Source of the DNA: Candidatus Gastranaerophilales bacterium
GTDB taxonomy: Bacteria > Cyanobacteriota > Vampirovibrionia > Gastranaerophilales > Gastranaerophilaceae
Length of the DNA stretch: 44,657 nt
Direction: 5' to 3'
Assembly (NCBI GenBank): GCA_944325185.1
Contig: CALUZA010000005.1
Span: 1-44,657 of the forward strand
This document shows positions 26,448-35,403 of this stretch, piece after piece. Both the position numbers and the translations under genes were made by a program. Each line of letters opens with the position of its first letter. Positions within the stretch are counted from its first letter, which is position 1. Under the pieces are notes generated by a model that did not search any database, had not been told where the DNA came from, and saw only the letters and a list, made by a program, of their open reading frames with translations.

Positions 26448-28508
26448 ATGAAAAAGATTTTAGCCTTTAGTTTAATCGAACTAATGATTAGTTTGATTAC
26501 AATATCTTGTATAACTGCAGCATTTGCTCCAATTATTACAAAAAGATTAAAAAATTCTAACATTAGTGTTGCTTTGTCTGAAATAAGCACAAAATGCGAT
26601 AAATTTACAAGTGAATGTTCACTTTGTTATTCAAGTAAGTGCGTTATTTGTAATAGAAGTTGTAATGATAATCAGTATAAAAATGTTGGTACTTGCCTTT
26701 GTGAAAATTGTGTCGATAGAAGTGTAGGTTGTATAAGGTGTGATGCTAAGAATTGTTTAAAGTGTGATCTTGGATATGGTTTAACAAGTGACGGTAAATG
26801 TAGATTATGTCCCAAAGGTTATTATTCAGATGGTACTTATGATTGTAGAGCCTGTTCTGTTGATCAATATCAAAATCAAGAAGGTAAATCATCTTGTATA
26901 AATTGTCCGACTGCTCAAGGTTCAGAAATAGGTTCAGCAAGTTGTACAACTTGTTCAAGTAAAATTGCAAATTGTTATGAATGTTCTAATCTTACTCAAT
27001 GTACAAAATGTAATGCAGGATATTATCTTAATTCATCTAATACTTGTACAATATGTCCTGCAGGTTATAAGTGTGATGGAACAACAAACAAGATTGCATG
27101 TACTGCCGGAACTTATAGCGGAGCTGGTGCTAGTTCTTGTACTGCATGTCCAAGCGGTCAATATCAAGATGCAACAGCTCAATCAAGTTGTAAATCTTGT
27201 GCATCAAAAACAGCTAATTGCACAAATTGTAATGCTGCAACAGGTGTTTGTAATGGTTGTGGCGGCGGATATATGATATCAGGAACAAGCTGTGTTCCAA
27301 AATATCCTCATACAAAAACTGCGAACGGCTCAACTCAATATATAAATATAGATAATAGTACTTTTAATGTTGTAATTGCTACTATTATTGGTGCTGGAGG
27401 CGGTGGCGGAGGCGGAAATGTTAAAACTGACACTGTTCCTGCAAGTCCTGTAACTCCTCAATTTTGCCAGCAATATGGTTGGGTTTATTTTGCTTCGGGT
27501 CCGCATTGTGCAATAACCAGAAATGCAGGCGACGGGAATGATCTTAATGCTCCATCTCAAGCTTTCATTAGAAATGTATCTGGTGTAATACTGAATTATT
27601 ATAATGGAAATTTAGATTCTTATGCAAATCGTGGCTGGAATTGTTGGTATGGTCAAACCGGTAAAGGCGGAACAACTTGGGATCCTGTTTATGATGGTGC
27701 TTTTAGAACAGTTTGCCAATATCAGGCAGCTAAAGCAATTTGTGCTGCTTGGGCGCCAAATGGTGTATATGGGTGGCAATTACCTGCAAATTACCACTTA
27801 AGTGCTTGGAAAGATGTTTTAAAATCTAGCACAATGCACGTTTGTAATAGATACGGTGGATGCGGTTGGAATACCGCTGAGTGTCAGCAAAATCATGATG
27901 TATTAAGACCTCATTATATAGCTATGAATGGATATGGCAGCGATTATATTTGGATTTTCGATAATTGTGCTGCAAGTGATATTTTAGGAACTTGGAGAAG
28001 TGAAAACGTTCGAGATCCTAATGATTACAATGTTACTAATAGGGCAACAAGTGTTAGATGTATTTTGTCGCAAATTCCGGCTTCAACAACAGAAACTCCT
28101 TTTAGAGGTGGTGGAGGTGGTTCCGGATATAGCGCAAGCAATATTGTTATTCCTGATTCAACTATTGCCTCAGCAAGAGGTGGTAAAATTAGGCTTACCG
28201 CAGGTACTGGCGGAGCCGGTGGCGCTATGGGCGCTAATGGTGCTAACGGTAATGCTACAAAAGTTGAGGTATTAAATGCTTCAGGAGGCGTAATTTGGAC
28301 AAAATCTGTTTCTGTTGGTTCCGGTGGAAAAACAGCAACGGCTTCAGCTAATGGTGCTGGTGGTGCAGGTGCTGCTGCAGGTGCTACGGGTGGTGCAGGT
28401 GGTGGAAGCGGATATGGCGCAGGTGGCGCCGGCGGAAGCGGTCACAGTGCAGGGGCTAACGGAGCAGCAGGCTATATATCAGTAACATATCAGGATGCTA
28501 ATCCATAA
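26448..28508 (+). CDS. prepilin-like protein with Cys-rich, lectin-like and Gly-rich regions
   Basis: The 686 residues start at ATG 26448, although the frame is open from a TTG at 26436. The N-terminus is a type IV prepilin signal (KKILA|FSLIELMISL, Glu at +5) followed by a membrane helix. Residues about 45-285 hold many CxxC and CPxG motifs spaced like eukaryotic ephrin-receptor/furin-like repeats (for example CPAGYKCDGT and CPSGQYQDATAQSSCKSC). A glycine-rich strand (GAGGGGGGG) then appears. An interrupting domain of about 200 residues follows, with YGWQLPANYHLSAW and 'ATSVRCI', reminiscent of C-type-lectin-like/FISUMP domains. Last is a Gly/Ala-rich C-terminus. It is probably a surface pilus or adhesin subunit; the function is inferred. 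Confidence 0.8.
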   Translation: MKKILAFSLIELMISLITISCITAAFAPIITKRLKNSNISVALSEISTKCDKFTSECSLCYSSKCVICNRSCNDNQYKNVGTCLCENCVDRSVGCIRCDAKNCLKCDLGYGLTSDGKCRLCPKGYYSDGTYDCRACSVDQYQNQEGKSSCINCPTAQGSEIGSASCTTCSSKIANCYECSNLTQCTKCNAGYYLNSSNTCTICPAGYKCDGTTNKIACTAGTYSGAGASSCTACPSGQYQDATAQSSCKSCASKTANCTNCNAATGVCNGCGGGYMISGTSCVPKYPHTKTANGSTQYINIDNSTFNVVIATIIGAGGGGGGGNVKTDTVPASPVTPQFCQQYGWVYFASGPHCAITRNAGDGNDLNAPSQAFIRNVSGVILNYYNGNLDSYANRGWNCWYGQTGKGGTTWDPVYDGAFRTVCQYQAAKAICAAWAPNGVYGWQLPANYHLSAWKDVLKSSTMHVCNRYGGCGWNTAECQQNHDVLRPHYIAMNGYGSDYIWIFDNCAASDILGTWRSENVRDPNDYNVTNRATSVRCILSQIPASTTETPFRGGGGGSGYSASNIVIPDSTIASARGGKIRLTAGTGGAGGAMGANGANGNATKVEVLNASGGVIWTKSVSVGSGGKTATASANGAGGAGAAAGATGGAGGGSGYGAGGAGGSGHSAGANGAAGYISVTYQDANP

Positions 28509-28543
28509 GTAATTTAATTATGAGGGTATATAGATAGACATAA

Positions 28544-28580
28544 AAAATCGAGGCTTGAAATTAATCAAAGCCTCGATTTT
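28544..28580. terminator. bidirectional Rho-independent terminator
   Basis: A perfect 13-bp stem (28544-28556 with 28568-28580, core ATCGAGGC / GCCTCGAT) has A-rich and T-rich flanks. It lies between the convergent prepilin-like gene and the oxidoreductase operon and can serve both. Confidence 0.85.
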
Positions 28581-28592
28581 ATTGTAAAAAAA

Positions 28593-28850
28593 TTATTTTT
28601 TAACTACTTTTATTGCACTATCGGGACAAACCATAGCGCAAGTTCCGCATCCTATGCATAATGAAGGGTCAGGTTCAACACACGGAGTTTGATAAAGTCC
28701 TACTTCTTTTGACCATTTTAGACATTGTTTAGGACATTTAACCATACATAATCCGCAGCCTTTGCATAGCTCTGAAAACATATACCAGTCTGCTTTTCCG
28801 CCTGCTACATTTTCGACTTTGAAACCTTTATATTGTTTTTCTGTTGTCAT
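28593..28850 (-). CDS. korD: 2-oxoacid:ferredoxin oxidoreductase, ferredoxin-like delta subunit
   Basis: The 85 residues carry two 4Fe-4S motifs, CKGCGLCMVKCP and CIGCGTCAMVCP. The subunit relays electrons from the TPP-bound intermediate to ferredoxin. Its ATG directly abuts the stop of the gamma-subunit gene. It is last in a four-gene operon (alpha, beta, gamma, delta). Substrate class (2-oxoglutarate, branched-chain or other 2-oxoacid) cannot be fixed from this subunit. Confidence 0.85.
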   Translation of the reverse strand: MTTEKQYKGFKVENVAGGKADWYMFSELCKGCGLCMVKCPKQCLKWSKEVGLYQTPCVEPDPSLCIGCGTCAMVCPDSAIKVVKK

Positions 28851-29411
28851 TTAAACACCAACCTTATCTATCATTTTCATACCCATTTCAAGAGCTTTGT
28901 AGTTAAGTTCTCTTAATTCCGGTTTAGCTGCAAATTTTTTGCCTAATGCAATTTCCATTGCGTTTTTAATATCATCCAGTTTAAGAACATTTGTCGCTTT
29001 TAATAAAACGCCTAAAATCATAATATTAAATACACGAGCAGACAATTGTTCATTTGCTATTTTATTTGCTTCAACTGAGATTACTTCTTTACATTTTGCA
29101 GTCGGTTTAGTTGTACAAACAGATGAATCATATACTACTACAGAATTTTCTGATGTATATGTTTCACATCTTGCAATTGCTCTATCAGAAAGTGCAATTA
29201 TAATATCACCTTTTGCAAAACGTGGTTCGCCTATTTTTTCGTCTGCTATTTGACAAAAAGCAACTGAAACTCCGCCACGTTGTTCAACGCCGAAGTTTGG
29301 AATGTATAGGATTTCTTTTCCTGCTTCATATCCTGCTTCAACAAGGATTTTTGCAATTGATTGAACGCCTTGTCCGCCTTCACCCGCTAAAACTATTTTT
29401 GTTCTTGCCAT
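28851..29411 (-). CDS. korC: 2-oxoacid:ferredoxin oxidoreductase, gamma subunit
   Basis: The 186 residues match the gamma domain of the POR/KOR/VOR superfamily, beginning with the typical 'KIVLAGEGGQGVQSIAKILV' and then 'GVEQRGGVSVAFCQI'. This subunit contacts CoA and helps assembly. It lies 4 bases after the beta gene. The family is clear; substrate specificity is not. Confidence 0.85.
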   Translation of the reverse strand: MARTKIVLAGEGGQGVQSIAKILVEAGYEAGKEILYIPNFGVEQRGGVSVAFCQIADEKIGEPRFAKGDIIIALSDRAIARCETYTSENSVVVYDSSVCTTKPTAKCKEVISVEANKIANEQLSARVFNIMILGVLLKATNVLKLDDIKNAMEIALGKKFAAKPELRELNYKALEMGMKMIDKVGV

Positions 29412-29415
29412 ATTA

Positions 29416-30171
29416 TTACTCCAATCCTTCTCTTACAAGAAATTCTTTAACTTCAAAATATTCTTCCATAGTTTTTAATCTGCCCCATGTATCCACATTG
29501 TTTGTTCTCCAGTTAAGTGGGCAAACGGAGAGAACTTCAACAAATGAATAACCACCCATAGCAGTGTTTTTTAGTGCTTTTTTCATAACACTTGAGAGTT
29601 TTCTTAAGTTTGAAACAGAAGCTCTTGCAACGTAAGATTTTTCAGGGTCTGCAATAGCTGCAACAAGTTCTGCTGCTTTTGCGGGGCGTCCTGTGACTTC
29701 GCAATCACGTCCGTACGGAGTTGTTTCTGTTTTTTGCCCAGGCATTGTAGTAGGACTCATTTGTCCGCCTGTCATACCGTAATTTGTGTTGTTTGCAACT
29801 ATTACAAGAATGTTTTCACTTCTTGTGGCTGCATTTACAAGGTGTTGTGCGCCGATTGCAAGTCCGCCGCCATCACCCATGTAGGCAATTCCGACTGTTC
29901 CGGGGTTTGCTCTTGTTACTCCATATATAACAGGGGTTGTTCTTCCGTGGTGAGTTTGAACTGTATCAAGGTTCATATAATTCCAAGAAAGCAGTGAACA
30001 TCCGATATCGCAACCGAAAACTGTTCTTTCGTTAAGTTCAAGTTCATCTATTGATTTTGCCAATGTTTTTAAAATCATACCATGACCGCATCCGGGGCAG
30101 AATTTACTTGCTCCGGCTTCTGCGTTTTGAGCTTTGGCCAAATCAGGTTTTACATCTAATGTTGTTATCAT
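29416..30171 (-). CDS. korB: 2-oxoacid:ferredoxin oxidoreductase, beta (TPP-binding) subunit
   Basis: The 251 residues bind thiamine pyrophosphate and Mg2+. Motifs are 'SKFCPGCGHGMILKTLAKSI' (CPGCGH), 'GDGGGLAIGAQHLVNAATR' (GDG...N metal motif) and 'NTNYGMTGGQMSPTT'. The length and the CPGCGH and NYGMTGGQ motifs fit KorB/VorA-type subunits rather than the larger fused pyruvate enzyme. It lies 20 bases downstream of the alpha gene. Confidence 0.88.
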   Translation of the reverse strand: MITTLDVKPDLAKAQNAEAGASKFCPGCGHGMILKTLAKSIDELELNERTVFGCDIGCSLLSWNYMNLDTVQTHHGRTTPVIYGVTRANPGTVGIAYMGDGGGLAIGAQHLVNAATRSENILVIVANNTNYGMTGGQMSPTTMPGQKTETTPYGRDCEVTGRPAKAAELVAAIADPEKSYVARASVSNLRKLSSVMKKALKNTAMGGYSFVEVLSVCPLNWRTNNVDTWGRLKTMEEYFEVKEFLVREGLE

Positions 30172-30191
30172 TTTATTTCCTCATCAATCAT

Positions 30192-31295
30192 TTATACATT
30201 TGCCATTTGTCGAACCATTGATTCAACTTTAGCAACAATATCGTCGCCTGTAACACCAACGCCCATTTTGAATAGTGTTTGATATGGGGTTGTTAGACCA
30301 TATAATTTTTCTAAGCACATTTGAGCGAGTTGCCCGTTAGCAGATTCGGTAAATAGGATTTGTTTTGCTCTTTTAACCGCTTTTCTCATTGGCTCAGTCG
30401 GTAAAGGTCTTATTGTAATTGGTCTGAATAGACCTGCTTTTATTCCTTTAGCTCTTAATTCGTCAACTGCTGTCATAGCAGAACGTGCAACAATACCATG
30501 AGCGATGATAAGAACTTCTGCATCTTCTGCCTTATATTCAAGGTATTCTTCGACTTCTTTGCTCATTTTGTCATAATCTATTTGATATTGATCAAGGTGA
30601 GCCATAAGTTCTTCTTCTAAGTTAAATGTATTTCTTAAGTGATTTGCTTTTCTGTCGACTCCTATTTTTCCTTCTGCCCTTAAAGCTGCGGGAGTAGGTT
30701 CCATTTTAATTCCTCTTGAAGCAGGGTCATATAATGTAACAGGTTCTCTCATTTTGCCTTGATATCCATCAGCAAGCATAAATGTTGGGAAACGATATTT
30801 CCAAGCTGTATTAAATGATTTAATCATATAATCATATAAGTCTTGATGTCCTGCTGTAGAATAAACTATTCTAAAGCCTTCTCCGTTTCCACCAAAACAA
30901 GTTAAACGAGTTTCTTGTTGAGCATAAATAACGGTTGCGGTAGATGGTCCTCCTCTTTGCATAACTGCGCAGACAAAAGGAATTCTCATCATTTCTGCCA
31001 TAGATTGAGCATCTTGCATAATCACGTTTCCGGGACCTGCTGTTGCAGTGAATGCACGTTTACCTGCTAAAATACCTCCAATAGTTGAAAAACCGGCAGA
31101 GATTTCGTCTTCTGTTTGTAAAAATCCGGCTTCTGTCTTGGGAAGTAATTTGCACCATGTGTGCATAATTTCATTTTGAGGTGTAATCGGGTATCCGTAC
31201 ATAAATTCGGCTTCTGCGGCATTTGCTGCATAGGCTATAACTTCATTACCCGTCAAGAACATTCTGGTGTCTTGAGTGATAAGTTTTTTAACCAT
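30192..31295 (-). CDS. korA: 2-oxoacid:ferredoxin oxidoreductase, alpha subunit
   Basis: The 367 residues have the alpha-subunit signature 'GNEVIAYAANAAEAEFMYGY' followed by PITPQNEI, 'QTEDEISAGFSTIGGILAGK' and 'TATAGPGNVIMQDAQSMAEM'. The complex oxidatively decarboxylates a 2-oxoacid to acyl-CoA, reducing ferredoxin, or runs in reverse. By length and the four-gene layout it is of the Kor/Vor type. 2-oxoglutarate or branched-chain 2-oxoacids are the likely substrates; the kor symbols are a best guess. AAGGAT is a good ribosome binding site, and a promoter lies at 31336-31364. Confidence 0.85.
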   Translation of the reverse strand: MVKKLITQDTRMFLTGNEVIAYAANAAEAEFMYGYPITPQNEIMHTWCKLLPKTEAGFLQTEDEISAGFSTIGGILAGKRAFTATAGPGNVIMQDAQSMAEMMRIPFVCAVMQRGGPSTATVIYAQQETRLTCFGGNGEGFRIVYSTAGHQDLYDYMIKSFNTAWKYRFPTFMLADGYQGKMREPVTLYDPASRGIKMEPTPAALRAEGKIGVDRKANHLRNTFNLEEELMAHLDQYQIDYDKMSKEVEEYLEYKAEDAEVLIIAHGIVARSAMTAVDELRAKGIKAGLFRPITIRPLPTEPMRKAVKRAKQILFTESANGQLAQMCLEKLYGLTTPYQTLFKMGVGVTGDDIVAKVESMVRQMANV

Positions 31296-31335
31296 AATTA
31301 ATCCTTAACCCTTATTTAAAACTCTATACAATTTA

Positions 31336-31364
31336 AAAATACTACAAAATTAAGCTTTTATCAA
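31336..31364 (-). promoter_or_regulatory. promoter of the oxidoreductase operon
   Basis: On the minus strand, TTGATA (31364-31359) and TATTTT (31341-31336) are 17 bases apart. The -10 ends about 40 bases before the alpha-subunit ATG. Confidence 0.5.
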
Positions 31365-31388
31365 GAAAAATTAACATTTTAAGGTTTG

Positions 31389-32144
31389 TTATTTTTTTAC
31401 TACAAATCCAAATGTTGATGAGTTATCTTTTTTTGATTTGGCAATAATATCCCAGTTGTGTGCGTTGATTAGTTTTTTTGCAATATTTAAATTCAGGCTC
31501 ATACCGAGTTGATTAAAATCGCATAGATTTTTTTTGTCTTCAAAAAGGCTGTTTATTTTTTCTTTTGTCATATAGATTGACTTATTTCTTGTACAAAAAG
31601 AAATAGAATTCTTGCTTTCTTTGACCATAATTTCAATATCGCTTTTTTCAAAACCATAAGAAACCGAACTCGATAGAATGTTAAAAATGATTTTTTGTAT
31701 CATTAATCTGTCTGCTTTTAATTTTATTTCATTTTTCTTATTAGTTTTTATTATTATGTTTTGAGATTTTTCTTGAGCAAAATTTTTAACCATATTGCAA
31801 CAATCTTCAATTTGTTCAATTATGTCAATATTTTCCAGTTTGGGTTGTGGTTTTTCGCTTTCATATTTTGCAAGAAAAATTGTGTTAGATATTATTTCAA
31901 ATAAGAAATAATTAGAATTCAATATTTCTTCCAGTATATTTTTTTGTTCATCGTTTAATTTTCCAAAACGTTCTTTTAAAACTAATTCAAGACTTTGAAT
32001 TTGCGCTAAAAGAGGAGTTTTAATGTCATGGTTTAAAATGCAGGTAAATTTATTTCTTTCTTTTTGAAGCTTTTCATTATACCTGCTTTTTATTTGCCTT
32101 ATTTTATTTCTTATTTTTTTTATGAGTTTTTTTTTAAAAAACAT
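31389..32144 (-). CDS. cytoplasmic histidine kinase with degenerate ATP-binding domain
   Basis: The 251 residues have no membrane segment. The basic N-terminus leads into a HisKA helix with LNHDIKTPLLAQIQSL, whose His is the expected phosphorylation site. In the C-terminal part the N-box reads KIIFNILSSSVSYGFE, keeping only the first Asn. The DxGxG box is not visible (CTRNKSIYMTKEK is in its place), and the G2 box is reduced to LGMSLNLNIAKKL. It may bind ATP poorly or act as a phosphatase or scaffold. It lies 15 bases after the response regulator and is surely its partner. Confidence 0.75.
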   Translation of the reverse strand: MFFKKKLIKKIRNKIRQIKSRYNEKLQKERNKFTCILNHDIKTPLLAQIQSLELVLKERFGKLNDEQKNILEEILNSNYFLFEIISNTIFLAKYESEKPQPKLENIDIIEQIEDCCNMVKNFAQEKSQNIIIKTNKKNEIKLKADRLMIQKIIFNILSSSVSYGFEKSDIEIMVKESKNSISFCTRNKSIYMTKEKINSLFEDKKNLCDFNQLGMSLNLNIAKKLINAHNWDIIAKSKKDNSSTFGFVVKK

Positions 32145-32159
32145 TTCTCCCTCGAATTT

Positions 32160-32822
32160 TTAAAATAAATTTGCCCTCACTGCTTTAACTGCTGCTTGAA
32201 CTCTATCTGTTACCGATAATTTTGTTAAAATGTTTCCTACATGAGCTTTTGCAGTATTTGTTGATACAATAATTTCTTTAGCTATCTGCGCATTTGTTTT
32301 TCCGTCTATAAGGAGCTTTAGAACCTCAAGCTCTCTTTCTGTAAGACTGTTTTTTAATCTTTTATTTTCATATAAATTTTCTAAGTCTTTTATGTTTGGT
32401 GCAGGGATAGAAGCAAATGCCATTTTTGCTATTTCTAAATCCATCCAAAATTCTCCTGCAGATACCATTTTAATAATTTTTTTTAAGTCGCTTTCATTGG
32501 TGTTTTTGAGAATATATCCGCATGCTCCGCAAGCAAGTGAAGCAAGAACTCTTTCTTCATTTTCGTATGAAGTAAACATTATAACTTTAGTTTTTGGATA
32601 TTTTTCTTTTATGATTTTTGTTGCTTCAATACCATTCATTTCAGGTAATTCTATGTCCATTAGGATTATGTCTGCTTGATTTTTTTTCATTTCTTCAAGA
32701 CAGTCTTCTGCACATTGAAAATCACCTAAAATTTTGTAATTATCATCATTTTCAAAATATCTTTTATGGGCAATTCTGGTGAGTAAATAATCATCAACTA
32801 TATACAAGGTGATTGTTTTCAT
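32160..32822 (-). CDS. NarL/LuxR-family response regulator
   Basis: This 220-residue regulator has a receiver domain with acidic pocket 'YIVDDYLL', phospho-acceptor Asp in ILMDIELPEMNG, the conserved Thr/Ser in 'VIMFTSYENE' and Lys in 'YILKNTNESD'. The C-terminal LuxR HTH reads LTERELEVLKLLIDGKTNAQ. ATG 32822 is preferred over an in-frame ATG at 32834, where the AGGA would be immediately adjacent. It is co-transcribed with the degenerate kinase downstream. The target genes may include the adjacent oxidoreductase operon (inference). Confidence 0.88.
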   Translation of the reverse strand: MKTITLYIVDDYLLTRIAHKRYFENDDNYKILGDFQCAEDCLEEMKKNQADIILMDIELPEMNGIEATKIIKEKYPKTKVIMFTSYENEERVLASLACGACGYILKNTNESDLKKIIKMVSAGEFWMDLEIAKMAFASIPAPNIKDLENLYENKRLKNSLTERELEVLKLLIDGKTNAQIAKEIIVSTNTAKAHVGNILTKLSVTDRVQAAVKAVRANLF

Positions 32823-32901
32823 ATCAGCTCTCATTCCTGTTCAGTGTCAAGGCTATGATATTAAACAACTTGCTCTTTGTATATTACCCGAGTCGGCTAA
32901 T

Positions 32902-34575
32902 TTAATTGAATAATTTTTGGGTTTGTTCCAGTGTATTTTTTAATTTTTCGGGTTCATCAGCCATAAAATATAATTTCATTTTTTGTGAGTATAATTCGTA
33001 CGAATTTGGAAATTTTTTAATAGCATTATCAACTGTTTTTATGGATGATTCTAAACCTGTTATTTCAAATAATGTATCGGATAAATCAATGTATTCCTTT
33101 GGTGTGGCAGGTTTAATTTTTTTAATTTGTGCAAATTGCATTTGTGAGTTTTTCTCATCGCCTTGCATTTTGTATATAATATACAAATTATATTTATATA
33201 TTATTGAATTTTTGTCAAGTGAAAGTTTTTTGTTTGTATATTCTTGTAATTTTTGTAGTTGGTTTAATTTTATATAGTTTTTTATATAGTATTCGTCTGT
33301 TTTTGCATTTTGAGATTTGATTTTGTCTAAGCTTTCAATAGATTTTTTGTAATTTTTTAAATAGTATTCTATTTTTGCTTTTTCTAAATAATAAATTGGA
33401 TTTTCGGCTTTTTTAATTGCCTCATCTATATATTCTAACGCTTCATTATAATTTGCTTCTTTGGAGCAAATTTTAGATAAAAGATAAGATATTTCACTTG
33501 TATTAGGGTTTATTGCTGAAGCTTTTCTTACTAAATTTATTGCTTTTTTTAGTTCTCCTGTTTCAATTAATGAATAAATATATCCAAAATATCCTTCGTA
33601 ATATGCATCATTTACGTTTATTAAAATTTCAAAATATTTTTTTGCATTCTGAAAATCATCTATATTGAGATAATAATTTCCTAAGTCTAATAATACTTTG
33701 GAATTGTTCGGATTTATTTTGTACGCTTTTAAAAGAGATGAAAGTTCTTTATCTTTGTTGTTTTCATAATTATATATTTTTGCTTCCAAAAGATTTATTT
33801 TTAATGAATCATTATTAAAAATATTTTTATATTCCTCAAGAGTTGATTTTGCTGATTGAAGGTCATATTTTTTAAGATAACATTCTGTTAAAAAAGCATA
33901 TATTTCAGGATTTTTATCTATTTTTAAATAATTTTTTATATTTTCTATTGCTTTATCTACTTCTCCTGAAAAATAGCTTTCTAGGGCAAAAAGACTATAT
34001 AATTCTTTATTCGTTTCAGGCATGGAATTAATTTCTAATTCTTTTGCTAAGTTTGTATTTAAGAGTTCGTTATTAAAAATAATTGCTTTTTTAAGATATT
34101 CTTTTGCCAGTTCTTTATTTCCTTCAAGAAGTGCTATTTTTGCTTTAATAAAATAAGCGCTTGATGATTTTGAATCAATTTTTAGCATCATATCAGCATA
34201 AAAATCTGATTCTTTAATTTTTCCAATTTCAAAATACATAGCAGACATATCAAAATAATCTTCTATGTTCGTATTTTTGTTTTCAAATGTTATTTTTTCA
34301 ATGTTTTCGTTTTTGGATGTTATTTCATAAGATTTTTTGAAATATTTTGTAGAGTTATTGTTGTCTTTTGATTTTTTATATATTTCTCCAAGAAACCAAA
34401 AACCGTTTTCATCATTCGGATTGCTTGTGATGTAGTTTAAAAAGAAATTTTTTGCAACGTTTGAATTGTTTTTTGTCAATTCAATTCCGTCTTTAATGTT
34501 CCATAATAGACTTGCATTTGCATTTGTGCAAAGTAAAGAAAGAAAAATAAAAAATATATTAATTTTTTTTATCAT
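32902..34575 (-). CDS. exported TPR-repeat protein
   Basis: The 557 residues have a signal peptide (cut near NANA) and are then almost entirely helical repeats of about 34 residues with TPR consensus residues, for example 'YYNLDDFQNAKKYFEI'-like units and 'GYIYSLIETGELKKAINLVR'. At least ten repeats can be traced. It is probably a periplasmic scaffold for protein assembly, perhaps in pilus or envelope biogenesis. Its start overlaps the tmk stop by 4 bases. Confidence 0.75.
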   Translation of the reverse strand: MIKKINIFFIFLSLLCTNANASLLWNIKDGIELTKNNSNVAKNFFLNYITSNPNDENGFWFLGEIYKKSKDNNNSTKYFKKSYEITSKNENIEKITFENKNTNIEDYFDMSAMYFEIGKIKESDFYADMMLKIDSKSSSAYFIKAKIALLEGNKELAKEYLKKAIIFNNELLNTNLAKELEINSMPETNKELYSLFALESYFSGEVDKAIENIKNYLKIDKNPEIYAFLTECYLKKYDLQSAKSTLEEYKNIFNNDSLKINLLEAKIYNYENNKDKELSSLLKAYKINPNNSKVLLDLGNYYLNIDDFQNAKKYFEILINVNDAYYEGYFGYIYSLIETGELKKAINLVRKASAINPNTSEISYLLSKICSKEANYNEALEYIDEAIKKAENPIYYLEKAKIEYYLKNYKKSIESLDKIKSQNAKTDEYYIKNYIKLNQLQKLQEYTNKKLSLDKNSIIYKYNLYIIYKMQGDEKNSQMQFAQIKKIKPATPKEYIDLSDTLFEITGLESSIKTVDNAIKKFPNSYELYSQKMKLYFMADEPEKLKNTLEQTQKLFN

Positions 34576-35189
34576 AATATTTCTTTAATTATTTTTTCTA
34601 AATCGGAAAAAACTTCTTCAATTTTTTGATTAGCGTTTATGACTTTTATTCTTGTCGGATATTTTTTTGCAAGCTCCAAATACCCTTGGCGCACTCTTTG
34701 GTGAAATTCAAGGTTTTCTTTTTCCATTCTATCTTTTGTTGAACCGACTCTTTTTTGCGCTGTTTCGATATCAATATCAAAAACAATTGTTAAATAAGGT
34801 TTTTTACCCTTTGTTGCAATATGATTTAAAAGATTAATTTGTTCTATATCTCCGTTTCTGCCATATCCTTGATAAGCTACCGTTGAATCAATACAGCGAT
34901 CACATAGAACAATTTTGCCTTCGTTAATATTTTTTGTGATTATTTCTTCAAAATGCTGCGCTCTGTCTGCAAGATACAAAAACATTTCTGCAACATCCGA
35001 AACAAATCCTTTATGGAAAAGAAGAATTTGTCTTAAATTTTTGCCAATTTCGCATCCGCCCGGTTCAAGTGTAACAACTGTTTTATAGTTTTTTTCTTGA
35101 AGGTATTTATTTAAAAGTTCAATCTGGGTTGTTTTTCCACAGCCGTCAATTCCTTCAAAAGTTATAAATAAACCTTTTTTATACTCCAT
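34572..35189 (-). CDS. tmk: thymidylate kinase
   Basis: Tmk phosphorylates dTMP to dTDP. The 205 residues include the P-loop FEGIDGCGKTTQIELL, the TMP-binding 'TLEPGGCEIGKNLRQIL', the DRx motif 'CDRCIDSTVAYQGYGR' (Cys where Tyr or Trp is usual) and a lid with 'KRVGSTKDRME'. The length is typical. GGAG just upstream of the ATG supports the start. Confidence 0.93.
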   Translation of the reverse strand: MEYKKGLFITFEGIDGCGKTTQIELLNKYLQEKNYKTVVTLEPGGCEIGKNLRQILLFHKGFVSDVAEMFLYLADRAQHFEEIITKNINEGKIVLCDRCIDSTVAYQGYGRNGDIEQINLLNHIATKGKKPYLTIVFDIDIETAQKRVGSTKDRMEKENLEFHQRVRQGYLELAKKYPTRIKVINANQKIEEVFSDLEKIIKEIL

Positions 35190-35264
35190 TTCTTACTCCT
35201 TAATAAAAATTATATTACAATTAATTTATTTAATTTATGGGAGTAAAGAAATTTTACAAAAAAG

Positions 35265-35402
35265 TTAAATATTTAGTATTTTTTCAATTCTGAATTTGTA
35301 TCCTTCAGGTTTATTGGATACAATTGTATAAATTGACGAAATAATTAATAGTATCATTGAAATTGAAAAACAAATTGCTATTATTTTTTCTTTTTTAGTC
35401 AT
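35265..35402 (-). CDS. small single-span membrane peptide, 45 residues
   Basis: ATG at 35402 follows the pseudopilin stop by one base (TAAAATG), and AAGGTGAT inside the last pseudopilin codons gives it a good ribosome binding site. The peptide starts MTKKEK, has one hydrophobic helix (about residues 7-28, rich in Ile, Ser and Leu), and a basic tail ending KFRIEKILNI. It is probably translationally coupled to the pseudopilin and might aid its assembly. No family is recognised. Confidence 0.55.
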   Translation of the reverse strand: MTKKEKIIAICFSISMILLIISSIYTIVSNKPEGYKFRIEKILNI

Positions 35403-35403
35403 T

